Positions 1 to 6,320 of a stretch of DNA of 14,090 nucleotides are shown here, one piece after another; within the stretch, counting starts at the first letter, position 1, and each line of letters starts with the position of its first letter. The notes under the pieces were generated by a model. It saw only the letters and a program-made list of their open reading frames with translations, was not told the origin of the DNA and did no database searches. This DNA is from Pseudomonadota bacterium (GTDB lineage: Bacteria > Pseudomonadota > Alphaproteobacteria > Rhizobiales > Xanthobacteraceae), in assembly GCA_021779635.1 (NCBI GenBank), contig JAJYAH010000076.1:1021-15110 (forward strand). The letters run 5' to 3'. The position numbers and the translations under genes were made by a program.

Positions 1-1
1 G

Positions 2-1426
2 GCCAACCGCTTCGAGGTGCTGGAATGCGCGGTCGCGATCGACGCGGTGGCGGAAAATGCGCAGGACACCCCGCCGCTGCGCACCGGCGCGCTGGATGTG
101 CTGGCGCAGCATGTGCTCGGCTGCGCCTGCGGCGAACCGTTTCTGTCCGATCAGCTCTATGATGAAGTGTTGACCGCCGCACCCTATTCGGGCCTGAGCC
201 GAACCGATTTCGATGATGTGGTCGATTTCGTCGCCACCGGCGGCTACGCGCTGAAAACCTACGAGCGCTTCGCACGCATCAAGCAGGACAAGACCGGCCG
301 CTGGCGCGTCACCAATCCGCGGGTGCGGCAAAGCTATCGCCTCAATGTCGGCACCATCGTCGAGGAGACGATGCTGAAGGTGCGGCTGGTGCGCTCGCGG
401 AGCGACGGTTCCGGATCACGCGGTAGCGGATCGGGATCGACCGGCGCGCTCAGGCGCGGCGGCCGGATGCTGGGCGAGATCGAGGAATATTTCATCGAAG
501 GGCTGGTGGTCGGCGATACCTTTGTGTTCGGCGGCGAGGTCGTGCGCTACGAGCAGCTTTCCGAAGACGTTGTCTATGTCTCGCGCGCCAACGACAAGGA
601 CGCCAAGGTGCCGTCCTATATGGGTGGCAAGTTTCCGCTCTCGACCTATCTCGCCGAGCGGGTTCGAAAATTGCTCGCCGACCGGCGCGCCTGGAACGCG
701 TTGCCGGATCAGGTGCGCGACTGGCTGTCGCTGCAGGCGCATCTGTCTGTTGTCCCCGGCGTGCGCGAACTGGTGGTGGAGACGTTTCCGCGCGCCGACA
801 AGCATTATCTGGTCTGTTATCCCTTCGAGGGGCGGCTGGCGCATCAGACGCTCGGGATGCTGCTGACGCGGCGGCTCGAGCGGGCGCGTGCCCGGCCGCT
901 CGGCTTTGTCGCCAATGAATATGCGCTGGCGGTGTGGGGACTTGGCGATGTGTCGTCGATGATCCGGCACGGCCGGCTCGATCTCAATGCGCTGTTCGAT
1001 CCGGACATGCTGGGCGACGATCTCGAAGCGTGGCTTGCCGAATCCGCGCTGATGAAGCGCACCTTCCGCGCCTGCGCGATCATCTCCGGCCTGATTGCGC
1101 GCCGCTTCACCGGCGAGGAGAAGACCCGGCGTCAGGTGCTGTTCTCGACCGACCTGATCTACGATGTGCTGCGCAAGCACCAGCCGGATCACGTTTTGCT
1201 GCGCGCGGCGCGGGCCGATGCCGCGACCGGGCTGCTCGATATCCGGCGGCTCAGTGATATGCTCTCCCGAATCAAGGGGCGAATCACCCACAAGGAACTC
1301 GATCGCATTTCGCCGTTGGCCGTGCCGGTGATGCTGGAAATCGGCCGCGAGCAGGTTTATGGCGAAGCGTCCGACGAGTTGCTGGCAGAAGCCGCCGAGG
1401 AACTGGTCAAAGAGGCGATGTCGTAG
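2..1426 (+). CDS. Ligase-associated DNA damage response DEXH-box helicase (Lhr-like), 3' part
   Basis: This is the C-terminal 474 codons of an Lhr-type superfamily 2 helicase; the reading frame is open from base 2, so the true start lies left of the window. The visible part lacks the Walker and DEXH motifs, which sit in the N-terminal half of this family. It carries the winged-helix and Lhr C-terminal region, recognisable by stretches such as GGKFPLSTYLAERVR and GFVANEYALAVWG. In the family this 3'-5' helicase is encoded with an ATP-dependent DNA ligase, an exonuclease and the phosphoesterase PdeM; PdeM is indeed the next gene, 101 bp downstream in the same direction. A Ser/Gly-rich stretch at 398-445 (SRSDGSGSRGSGSGSTG) interrupts an otherwise well-ordered region and looks like a flexible low-complexity insertion. 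An alternative is a generic Lhr helicase, but the pdeM neighbour favours the ligase-associated subtype. Confidence 0.9.
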   Translation, partial: ANRFEVLECAVAIDAVAENAQDTPPLRTGALDVLAQHVLGCACGEPFLSDQLYDEVLTAAPYSGLSRTDFDDVVDFVATGGYALKTYERFARIKQDKTGRWRVTNPRVRQSYRLNVGTIVEETMLKVRLVRSRSDGSGSRGSGSGSTGALRRGGRMLGEIEEYFIEGLVVGDTFVFGGEVVRYEQLSEDVVYVSRANDKDAKVPSYMGGKFPLSTYLAERVRKLLADRRAWNALPDQVRDWLSLQAHLSVVPGVRELVVETFPRADKHYLVCYPFEGRLAHQTLGMLLTRRLERARARPLGFVANEYALAVWGLGDVSSMIRHGRLDLNALFDPDMLGDDLEAWLAESALMKRTFRACAIISGLIARRFTGEEKTRRQVLFSTDLIYDVLRKHQPDHVLLRAARADAATGLLDIRRLSDMLSRIKGRITHKELDRISPLAVPVMLEIGREQVYGEASDELLAEAAEELVKEAMS

Positions 1427-1465
1427 TATAGAATGGATTTGCCGTTGAACTCCGAAGTATCAACA

Positions 1466-1534
1466 TCGTCATGGCCGGGCATAGGCGAGCGGAAGCGACG
1501 CCGTCCTTCAGACGGCTGTGCCCGGCCATGACGA
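1466..1534. repeat. Intergenic palindromic repeat with 16-bp arms
   Basis: The arms at 1466-1481 (TCGTCATGGCCGGGCA) and 1519-1534 are perfect reverse complements over 16 bp. Pairing continues inward through a G-T wobble and two further pairs. Inside lies a second stem, GCCGTC (1500-1505) with GACGGC (1511-1516) around the loop CTTCA. The GTCATGGCCGGGC core is, from memory, a dispersed palindromic unit frequent between genes of Bradyrhizobium and Rhodopseudomonas. It fills most of the gap between the helicase and pdeM, and its right arm runs into the start of pdeM. Confidence 0.8.
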
Positions 1535-2223
1535 GAACTGCTGTCGGCATCGCGAGTCATTCATCGGTAAATGTCGCAGGCATCGCCCTGGTCGCCGATC
1601 TCTCCGGCGCGCTGTTCTGGGAGGAACAGAGCCTGCTGGTGGTCTCCGACCTGCATCTCGAAAAAGGTTCCAGCTTCGCCGCGCGCGGCGTGCTGCTGCC
1701 GCCCTATGACACGGTGGCGACGCTCGGCCGCCTCGCGGCGGTGATCGCGCGGCATGATCCGCGCATGGTGATTGCGCTCGGCGACAGCCTTCACGACCGC
1801 GATGCCCATGACCGGCTGTCCGCGCCGGACCGCGACGCCATCGCGGCGCTCCAGGCACGGCGCGACTGGATCTGGATATCGGGCAATCACGATCCCGCAT
1901 TGCCGCCGGATCTCGGCGGCGTGGTCGCCAGCGAAGTTGCGATCGGTGGAATCGCGTTCCGTCACGAGCCGACCGGCGCCGCCGGCGAGATCGCCGGTCA
2001 CCTGCATCCGAAGGCGCGGGTCTCGACCCGCGGCCGCTCGATGGAGCGGCGATGTTTTGCCTGCGACGGCGAGCGCGCCGTGATGCCGGCGTTCGGCGCC
2101 TATACCGGAGGCTTGAGCATTCGCGACGAAGCGTTCGCGAAAATATTCCAGTCGCGAGGTTTGATGGCGCATGTGCTCGGCGACAGCAGGCTGCACACGA
2201 TTGCCGCCTCACGCTGTTATTGA
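1528..2223 (+). CDS. pdeM: Ligase-associated DNA damage response endonuclease PdeM (metallophosphoesterase)
   Basis: A 231-residue calcineurin-like metallophosphoesterase that acts as the nuclease component of the ligase-associated DNA repair module. The metal-binding motifs appear in order: DLHLEKG (D41, H43), GDS around D86, GNHD (119-122), the RHEP histidine (146) and GHLH (157-160). These are the five blocks expected for a binuclear metal centre. The family-typical start region VAGIALVADLSGALFWEEQ begins about residue 16. The reading frame extends up to an ATG at 1471, but that part is entirely palindromic repeat sequence, so I chose the ATG at 1528, which itself lies in the right repeat arm. 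No later ATG, GTG or TTG gives a sensible start, and no clear Shine-Dalgarno is visible. The gene follows the helicase and probably depends on the same transcript. It converges on ccoG with 40 bp between the two stop codons. Confidence 0.92.
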   Translation: MTRTAVGIASHSSVNVAGIALVADLSGALFWEEQSLLVVSDLHLEKGSSFAARGVLLPPYDTVATLGRLAAVIARHDPRMVIALGDSLHDRDAHDRLSAPDRDAIAALQARRDWIWISGNHDPALPPDLGGVVASEVAIGGIAFRHEPTGAAGEIAGHLHPKARVSTRGRSMERRCFACDGERAVMPAFGAYTGGLSIRDEAFAKIFQSRGLMAHVLGDSRLHTIAASRCY

Positions 2224-2263
2224 CCGATCACGTCAAGCAGCGAAATCCAGGCCTGCTGCAATC

Positions 2264-3700
2264 CTATCGCTTGGGCGATACGAAATGATCCTCGACGCTT
2301 GCAGTGTTTCCAGTGGCCGTGTCGGTCACCTTGATCTCGACGTCGGTGGAGTTCGGGCGATCCGCCGCGCCTGCCACCTGCACCGACAGGCGGATTTCGC
2401 GCGTCTGATCCGTTCCGACTTCGACGATCTCCGTGCCATCGGCTCCACGTTCGATGCCTGCGACGTGCAAGGCCGCGCCCGGCAAGCCGGAGACTTCCAG
2501 CCTGAATTTCCGGTCGGCGCCCTTGTTCAGAATACGCACGGTGTAGTCGTTTCGAACGCTGCCATCCGCCAGCAGCACATAGAGCGGATTGCGTTCGTGA
2601 AGCACGTTGACGCCGATGGAGCTTCGGGTCGCCAGCGCATACAGCATGATGCCGCCGACCAGCGCGATGATGCAAGCATAGAGAATCGTCCGCGCCCGGA
2701 TAACGCGATAGATCGGCGGTTTGCCCGCCAGCCGCCGCTGGCCGTTGATGTCGGTATCGTAGGCGATCAGGCCTGACGGCCGGCCGATCTCGCTCATGAT
2801 GGTGTCGCAGGCGTCGATGCACAGGCCGCACTGGATGCAGCCGAGCTGGATTCCATCGCGAATATCCACCCCTGTGGGGCAGACGTTGATGCATTGGTGG
2901 CAATCGATGCAGTCACCGGCCGGCTCGCCATGGTGGCGCAATTGTTCGGCTTTCTTGACGGACACTCGGGGTTCGCCGCGGTCGCGGCGATAGGTGACAT
3001 TGAGCGCCCACTCGTCGGTCAGCGCGGCCTGAATCCGCGGCCACGGACACATGTAAATGCAGACCTGCTCGCGCGCATGGCCGGCAAAAGTGTAGGTGGT
3101 GGCGGTCAGAATGGCGATCCACAGATAGGCGACGAACGGCGCCTGAAACGTCGCCAGATCCTTGACCAGGGTCGGCGCATCGGCAAAGTAAAGAACCCAG
3201 GCTCCGCCGGTCCACCACGCGATCATCAGCCAAATTGCATGTTTGGTTACGGCTTGGCGGATGTGCGTGAACGTCCATCCTCGCTTGTCGCTCATGATCC
3301 GTTCGCGGCGGTCGCCTTCGACAAGGCGCTCCACTGCATAGAACAGATCCGTCCAGATCGTCTGCGGGCACATGTAGCCGCACCACACCCGGCCGGCCAC
3401 GGCGTTCATCAGAAACAAGGTCATCGCGGCGATGATCAGCAGGCCGGTGAAATAGTAGACTTCCTGCGGCCAAAGCTCGATGAAGAAGAAATAGAACCGT
3501 CGATGCGGGAAATCGACAAGCACGGCCTGGCTGGGCAGGCCAGGTCCGCGATGCCAGCGAACGAAGGGCAGCAGGTAGTAGGTCGCCAAGGTGACGCCAA
3601 GGATCGCCCATTTGATGCGGCGAAACTTGCCTCGGACGGCCTGCGGATACACCTTCTTGCGGGCCGCGTAGAGGGGACCTTCTATGATGGTTTCGTTCAT
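2264..3700 (-). CDS. ccoG: Cytochrome c oxidase accessory protein CcoG (FixG/RdxA)
   Basis: A 478-residue membrane iron-sulfur protein that in other bacteria reduces and handles copper for assembly of the CuB centre of cbb3-type oxidase. Five membrane segments are evident at about residues 31-50, 82-102, 155-172, 188-207 and 336-357. Two CxxxCP motifs (C107/C111 and C214/C218) lie at membrane ends. An 8-cysteine ferredoxin domain with two 4Fe-4S signatures follows: C264, C267, C270, C274 and C288, C291, C294, C298. The C-terminal 110 residues form the periplasmic Ig-like domain of the family. The frame can begin at a TTG at 3712, but the ATG at 3700 (MNETIIEGP) fits better; neither has a strong ribosome site. 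It lies 115 bp downstream of the DUF2892 gene on the same strand, distal in the sqr gene line. No ccoNOPQ, ccoH, ccoI or ccoS genes are beside it, which is unusual because ccoG normally starts the ccoGHIS cluster. Confidence 0.95.
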   Translation of the reverse strand: MNETIIEGPLYAARKKVYPQAVRGKFRRIKWAILGVTLATYYLLPFVRWHRGPGLPSQAVLVDFPHRRFYFFFIELWPQEVYYFTGLLIIAAMTLFLMNAVAGRVWCGYMCPQTIWTDLFYAVERLVEGDRRERIMSDKRGWTFTHIRQAVTKHAIWLMIAWWTGGAWVLYFADAPTLVKDLATFQAPFVAYLWIAILTATTYTFAGHAREQVCIYMCPWPRIQAALTDEWALNVTYRRDRGEPRVSVKKAEQLRHHGEPAGDCIDCHQCINVCPTGVDIRDGIQLGCIQCGLCIDACDTIMSEIGRPSGLIAYDTDINGQRRLAGKPPIYRVIRARTILYACIIALVGGIMLYALATRSSIGVNVLHERNPLYVLLADGSVRNDYTVRILNKGADRKFRLEVSGLPGAALHVAGIERGADGTEIVEVGTDQTREIRLSVQVAGAADRPNSTDVEIKVTDTATGNTASVEDHFVSPKR

Positions 3701-3799
3701 GGCGGCCGACAATCCAGCTATTCACGCAAACCGTGCGGGGCTCGAGGCGATCTTCAGTAAACCGTGTGCGGAGTTCTCGCTTTGCGATAGCTCAAGCAA

Positions 3800-3814
3800 C
3801 GGCCTGCACGGCCG
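3800..3814 (-). terminator. Short GC hairpin after the DUF2892 stop (possible attenuator)
   Basis: CGGCC (3800-3804) pairs with GGCCG (3810-3814) around a five-base loop, directly downstream of the minus-strand TGA at 3816-3818. No T-run follows on the minus strand, so at most partial termination between the sqr-trxC-DUF2892 unit and ccoG is implied. Weak call. Confidence 0.25.
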
Positions 3815-3815
3815 A

Positions 3816-4019
3816 TCATGAAAACGCGTTGCCGCCTCGCAGGCCGAGCTTCCTGAACACGATCGCGGCCGGACAAAATCCGGTGAACGCCGACTGGATC
3901 ATGTTCAGTCCGGCAAACGCCGTCAGCAGGTACCAATAGGGGCTGACCAGCCAGCCGAGCGCGAGGCCGAGCAGCACCACACATCCGGCGAAGGTAAGAA
4001 CGGCTTTATCGATATTCAT
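3816..4019 (-). CDS. DUF2892 (YgaP transmembrane-domain-like) small inner-membrane protein
   Basis: A 67-residue protein with two hydrophobic helices (about residues 8-24 and 27-45) and the family signature FTGFCPAAIVFRKLGL near the C-terminus. It belongs to the DUF2892 family, which is the membrane anchor of the rhodanese YgaP in E. coli and is often found as a free-standing small protein beside sulfur-handling genes. The cysteine in GFCP (residue 49) is the conserved one. The start ATG at 4019 is preceded by an AAGGA ribosome site about eight bases upstream, and the gene begins 28 bp after trxC, so it belongs to the same operon. No rhodanese domain is fused here. A role in holding or passing sulfane sulfur at the membrane is inferred from context only. 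Confidence 0.85.
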   Translation of the reverse strand: MNIDKAVLTFAGCVVLLGLALGWLVSPYWYLLTAFAGLNMIQSAFTGFCPAAIVFRKLGLRGGNAFS

Positions 4020-4047
4020 GACGTGTTCCTTTGTCTTGGTTCAAAAA

Positions 4048-4494
4048 TCATTGGGCCCGGGCGAGCCCGGTCATTGTCCATGCGACGATGGCCTTGGCGT
4101 CCATCGCTCCTGACGTTCGCGCAATCTCGCGGCCGCCCTGCATCAATAGAAGTGTCGGGATGCCGCTGATCGCCAGGCGCGACGAGACCGAGGGCGCGGT
4201 ATCGGCGTTCAATTTCAGCAGGCGAACCCGGGGTTCAAGCTCCCGGGCGGCGCGTTCGAACATCGGCGCCATCGCGCGGCAGGGACCGCACCACGGCGCC
4301 CAGACATCGACGAGAACCGGGATGTCGCTGTGCGCCACGTGGCGGCCGAAACCCGCTTCGTCGACCTCGATCGGATGGCCGCCGAAGATAGGCTGGTGGC
4401 ACGATCCGCACCGCGCGGCGGTCAGAGTCCGTTCGGCGGGCAGCCGGTTGATCTTCCCGCAATGCCCACAGACGATTTGGTGGCTCGCGCTCAT
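4048..4494 (-). CDS. trxC: Thioredoxin TrxC (thioredoxin 2) with N-terminal zinc ribbon
   Basis: A 148-residue thioredoxin-2. The N-terminal zinc ribbon is given by C9xxC12 and C29xxC32. The thioredoxin fold follows with the active site WAPWCGPC (C69 and C72) and the cis-proline in GIPT (P113). There is no signal peptide, so it acts in the cytoplasm. TrxC proteins are thiol-disulfide reductases typically tied to oxidative stress, and thioredoxins can also reduce protein and low-molecular-weight persulfides. The ATG at 4494 overlaps the sqr stop in an ATGA arrangement, so the two are translationally coupled and very probably work together. One reasonable role is reducing per- or polysulfides formed by the oxidoreductase, or recycling the disulfide form of the divergently encoded sensor; both are inference. 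The frame runs far upstream across sqr, but that extension is an antisense-free frame shadow and not coding. Confidence 0.94.
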   Translation of the reverse strand: MSASHQIVCGHCGKINRLPAERTLTAARCGSCHQPIFGGHPIEVDEAGFGRHVAHSDIPVLVDVWAPWCGPCRAMAPMFERAARELEPRVRLLKLNADTAPSVSSRLAISGIPTLLLMQGGREIARTSGAMDAKAIVAWTMTGLARAQ

Positions 4495-5777
4495 GTCCCC
4501 GTCTTGACCTCCTTGATCTTCGCGATGTTGAGCTTGTCCAGCAGGAAACGCTCGTAGAACGGCTCGCTTTCGCCGCGGCGGATTTTGCGCAGGAAGTATT
4601 TCTCGAAGGCGACCTTGGCGAGATGAACCCATTCGCCCTTGGAGGACCAGTTGACGTTGCGGGGAGGGATCTGCGGCTGTGCCAGGAAGGCGACGCCGGA
4701 ATCGCCAAAGTCGGCAAGACAGATCGCGTTCCAGGTCGGTTGTGCCGACGGTGTCTGGCCTCGCAGCAGCGAGCCGATGTTCATGGCCGTCGCGGTGACC
4801 ATCGACTCGATCATGAATCCGGTCTTCGGCACGCCGACCGGAACCGGGGTCGCGCCGACCGGTGCGATCGCCACGCAAACTCCGATCGCAAAGATATTTG
4901 GAAACGCCGGATTGCGCTGGTGCTTGTCGACAACGACAAAGCCACGGGGGTTGGTGAGCTTCTCGATGCCCCTGACGGCACCGACGCCGCGGAATGCGGG
5001 CAGCATCATCGAATAGGAGAACGGCAGCTCGTGAGTCTTCCGGACCGAACCGTCGTCCGCTATCTCCTCGACCGACATCTTTCCCGGCTCGACATTCTTG
5101 ACGCGGGCGTTGGTGATCCATTTGACATGCTTCTCGCGCATCTCGCTTTCAAGCAGGCCCTTGGTGTCGCCGACGCCGTCAAGCCCGAGATGTCCGATAT
5201 AGGGCTCGGAAGTGACGAAGGTCATCGGCACACGGTCGCGCAGCTTGCGCCGGCGCAACTCGGTTTCCAGGATGAACAGGAATTCGTAGGCCGGACCGAA
5301 GCACGACGCTCCCTGGACGGCGCCGATCACGACCGGTCCCGGATTGGCCGCGAGCTTCTCGAATGCTTCCTTGGCGTGCGTGGCGTGATCGACATGGCAG
5401 ATCGATTGCGTATTGCCGTCCGGCCCGAGCCCCGGAATCTCGTCGAAGGCAAGCTCCGGACCGGTGGCGACGACCAGATAATCGTAATCGATCGATGCGC
5501 CGTCGGCGAGCTCGACGCGGTTTTCCGCCGGATGTACGCGTTGCGCACCTTGTGTCAGCAGGCGAATGCCCTTGCGCTTCATGATATCGACCAGGTCGAT
5601 TTCAATATCGCCGCGCTTGCGCCAGCCGATCGCCACCCAGGGATTGGAGGGTACGAAGTGATAGACCGGCCCTTGCGATATCACGGTCAGGCGGTCGTCC
5701 TTTCTCAATTGCGGCAGCAATTCATAGGCCATCAGCGTTCCGCTGAGACCGGCTCCGATAACAACAACTTCCGCCAT
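4491..5777 (-). CDS. sqr: Sulfide:quinone oxidoreductase (FAD-dependent)
   Basis: A 428-residue flavoprotein of the disulfide-oxidoreductase fold. It oxidises sulfide at the cytoplasmic membrane, passes electrons to the quinone pool and produces per- or polysulfide sulfur. The FAD-binding GxGxxG is at residues 8-13 (IGAGLSG), and a second conserved block is ATGPELAF. All three redox cysteines are present: C127 in QSICHVDHA, C159 in GASCFGPAYEF and C353 in WNAICLADFGD. The spacing and surrounding sequence closely match, from memory, the Acidithiobacillus ferrooxidans enzyme. The C-terminal amphipathic region (WVHLAKVAFEKYFLRK) fits the membrane-anchoring part. An extra cysteine, C301, lies near the quinone-side loop. 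The frame extends to 5819, but the ATG at 5777 has a GGAGG five bases upstream (5783-5787) and starts directly at the FAD motif. It is the first gene of the leftward operon and divergent from the ArsR-type regulator. Confidence 0.95.
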   Translation of the reverse strand: MAEVVVIGAGLSGTLMAYELLPQLRKDDRLTVISQGPVYHFVPSNPWVAIGWRKRGDIEIDLVDIMKRKGIRLLTQGAQRVHPAENRVELADGASIDYDYLVVATGPELAFDEIPGLGPDGNTQSICHVDHATHAKEAFEKLAANPGPVVIGAVQGASCFGPAYEFLFILETELRRRKLRDRVPMTFVTSEPYIGHLGLDGVGDTKGLLESEMREKHVKWITNARVKNVEPGKMSVEEIADDGSVRKTHELPFSYSMMLPAFRGVGAVRGIEKLTNPRGFVVVDKHQRNPAFPNIFAIGVCVAIAPVGATPVPVGVPKTGFMIESMVTATAMNIGSLLRGQTPSAQPTWNAICLADFGDSGVAFLAQPQIPPRNVNWSSKGEWVHLAKVAFEKYFLRKIRRGESEPFYERFLLDKLNIAKIKEVKTGT

Positions 5778-5848
5778 GATAGCCTCCGTTTCCTGCGTTC
5801 CTGGGTGCGGTTGCGCCAATTTGAACCTGGCTTGTTCTACCGTGCGTG

Positions 5849-5877
5849 TTGACTATATATTCGAACTATCGTATATA
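5849..5877 (+). promoter_or_regulatory. Strong sigma-70-type promoter for the ArsR-type regulator operon
   Basis: TTGACT (5849-5854), exactly 17 bases, then TATATA (5872-5877) give a near-consensus housekeeping promoter. Predicted initiation about seven bases past the -10 falls at 5884-5885, right at the ATG chosen for the regulator, implying a leaderless message. Confidence 0.65.
5854..5877. promoter_or_regulatory. Candidate BigR/SqrR-type operator shared by both divergent operons
   Basis: TATATA at 5854-5859 and TATATA at 5872-5877 are symmetrical arms separated by 12 bases in an AT-rich patch inside an otherwise GC-rich genome. The arms are the -10 boxes of the two opposing promoters, so one bound dimer would block both. 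BigR and SqrR proteins are known to bind AT-rich imperfect palindromes overlapping promoters. The assignment to this regulator is inferred from position. Confidence 0.5.
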
Positions 5878-5882
5878 CGCAA
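5854..5882 (-). promoter_or_regulatory. Candidate sqr operon promoter
   Basis: On the minus strand TTGCGT (5882-5877), a 17-base gap and TATATA (5859-5854) form a plausible promoter. The -10 is good and the -35 weak. Predicted initiation near 5847 would leave a leader of about 70 bases before the sqr ATG. A weak -35 is what one would expect of a promoter kept low and opened by loss of a repressor. Confidence 0.5.
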
Positions 5883-5884
5883 GT

Positions 5885-6217
5885 ATGAAAATAGATATTG
5901 CAGCCATGGAATCTGCCGCCGATCAGGCGAGCGATCTGTTGAAGTCACTCTCCAACCGTCACCGGTTGCTGATTATCTGCCAGCTGATCGACGGCGAGCG
6001 ATCGGTCGGCGATCTCGCCGGGTTCCTGAAGCTTCGCGATTCCACGGTGTCACAGCATCTTGCTCTCCTTCGCAAAGATGGCTTGGTGTCCGCGCGACGC
6101 GATGCCCAGACGATTTACTACTCGATCGCAAGCGATCCCGCGCGCGAACTTCTAAAGACGCTTTATCAAGTCTATTGCGCGCCCCCGAAAGTCTCGAAGG
6201 CCAAGCGTAAATTATGA
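5885..6217 (+). CDS. bigR: ArsR-family persulfide-responsive repressor (BigR/SqrR type)
   Basis: A 110-residue winged-helix ArsR-family repressor. The DNA-recognition region is DSTVSQHLALLRKDGLVSARR (about residues 52-72), followed by the wing DAQTIYYS. Two cysteines, C32 (LLIICQLIDGERS) and C98 (YQVYCAPP), stand 66 residues apart. That is the spacing of the C42/C108 and C41/C107 sensing pairs that I recall for BigR and SqrR. In those proteins reactive sulfur species link the pair through an oxidised sulfur bridge and release DNA. The metal-binding CxC motif of arsenic sensors is absent. The frame opens at a GTG (5846), but the ATG at 5885 fits the promoter placement; an ATG at 5906 is the other candidate. 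No ribosome site is visible before either. It is the first gene of the rightward operon and divergent from sqr, so it probably represses both sides. Confidence 0.9.
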   Translation: MKIDIAAMESAADQASDLLKSLSNRHRLLIICQLIDGERSVGDLAGFLKLRDSTVSQHLALLRKDGLVSARRDAQTIYYSIASDPARELLKTLYQVYCAPPKVSKAKRKL

Positions 6218-6320
6218 AGACGTGCGCGACAGCACCTTGAGGCAGGTCAATATCCTCGTAATGAACTTCAATGAAATGTCGCAACAAATGCCGCGGGTGC
6301 GGCGTGGAATGGGCATACCG

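Noticed and set aside
416..1291. Minus-strand 291-codon frame opposite the Lhr-like helicase
   Set aside because: Composition-driven antisense frame in GC-rich coding sequence; no family features.
1471..1527. Extended N-terminus of pdeM from the ATG at 1471
   Set aside because: The added 19 residues are translated palindromic repeat and are not part of the family; kept only as an alternative start.
2220..2236. TTGAC...GTCAA inverted repeat near the pdeM stop, resembling an FNR box
   Set aside because: The spacer is seven bases instead of four and it lies between convergent stop codons, so it is not an FNR/FixK site.
4048..5121. Minus-strand 357-codon frame upstream of and including trxC
   Set aside because: Only the last 148 codons are thioredoxin. 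The rest overlaps sqr in another frame and has the Arg/Pro-rich look of a shadow.
4623..5852. Plus-strand 409-codon open frame opposite sqr
   Set aside because: Antisense shadow of a strongly supported flavoprotein gene; no domain and no ribosome site.
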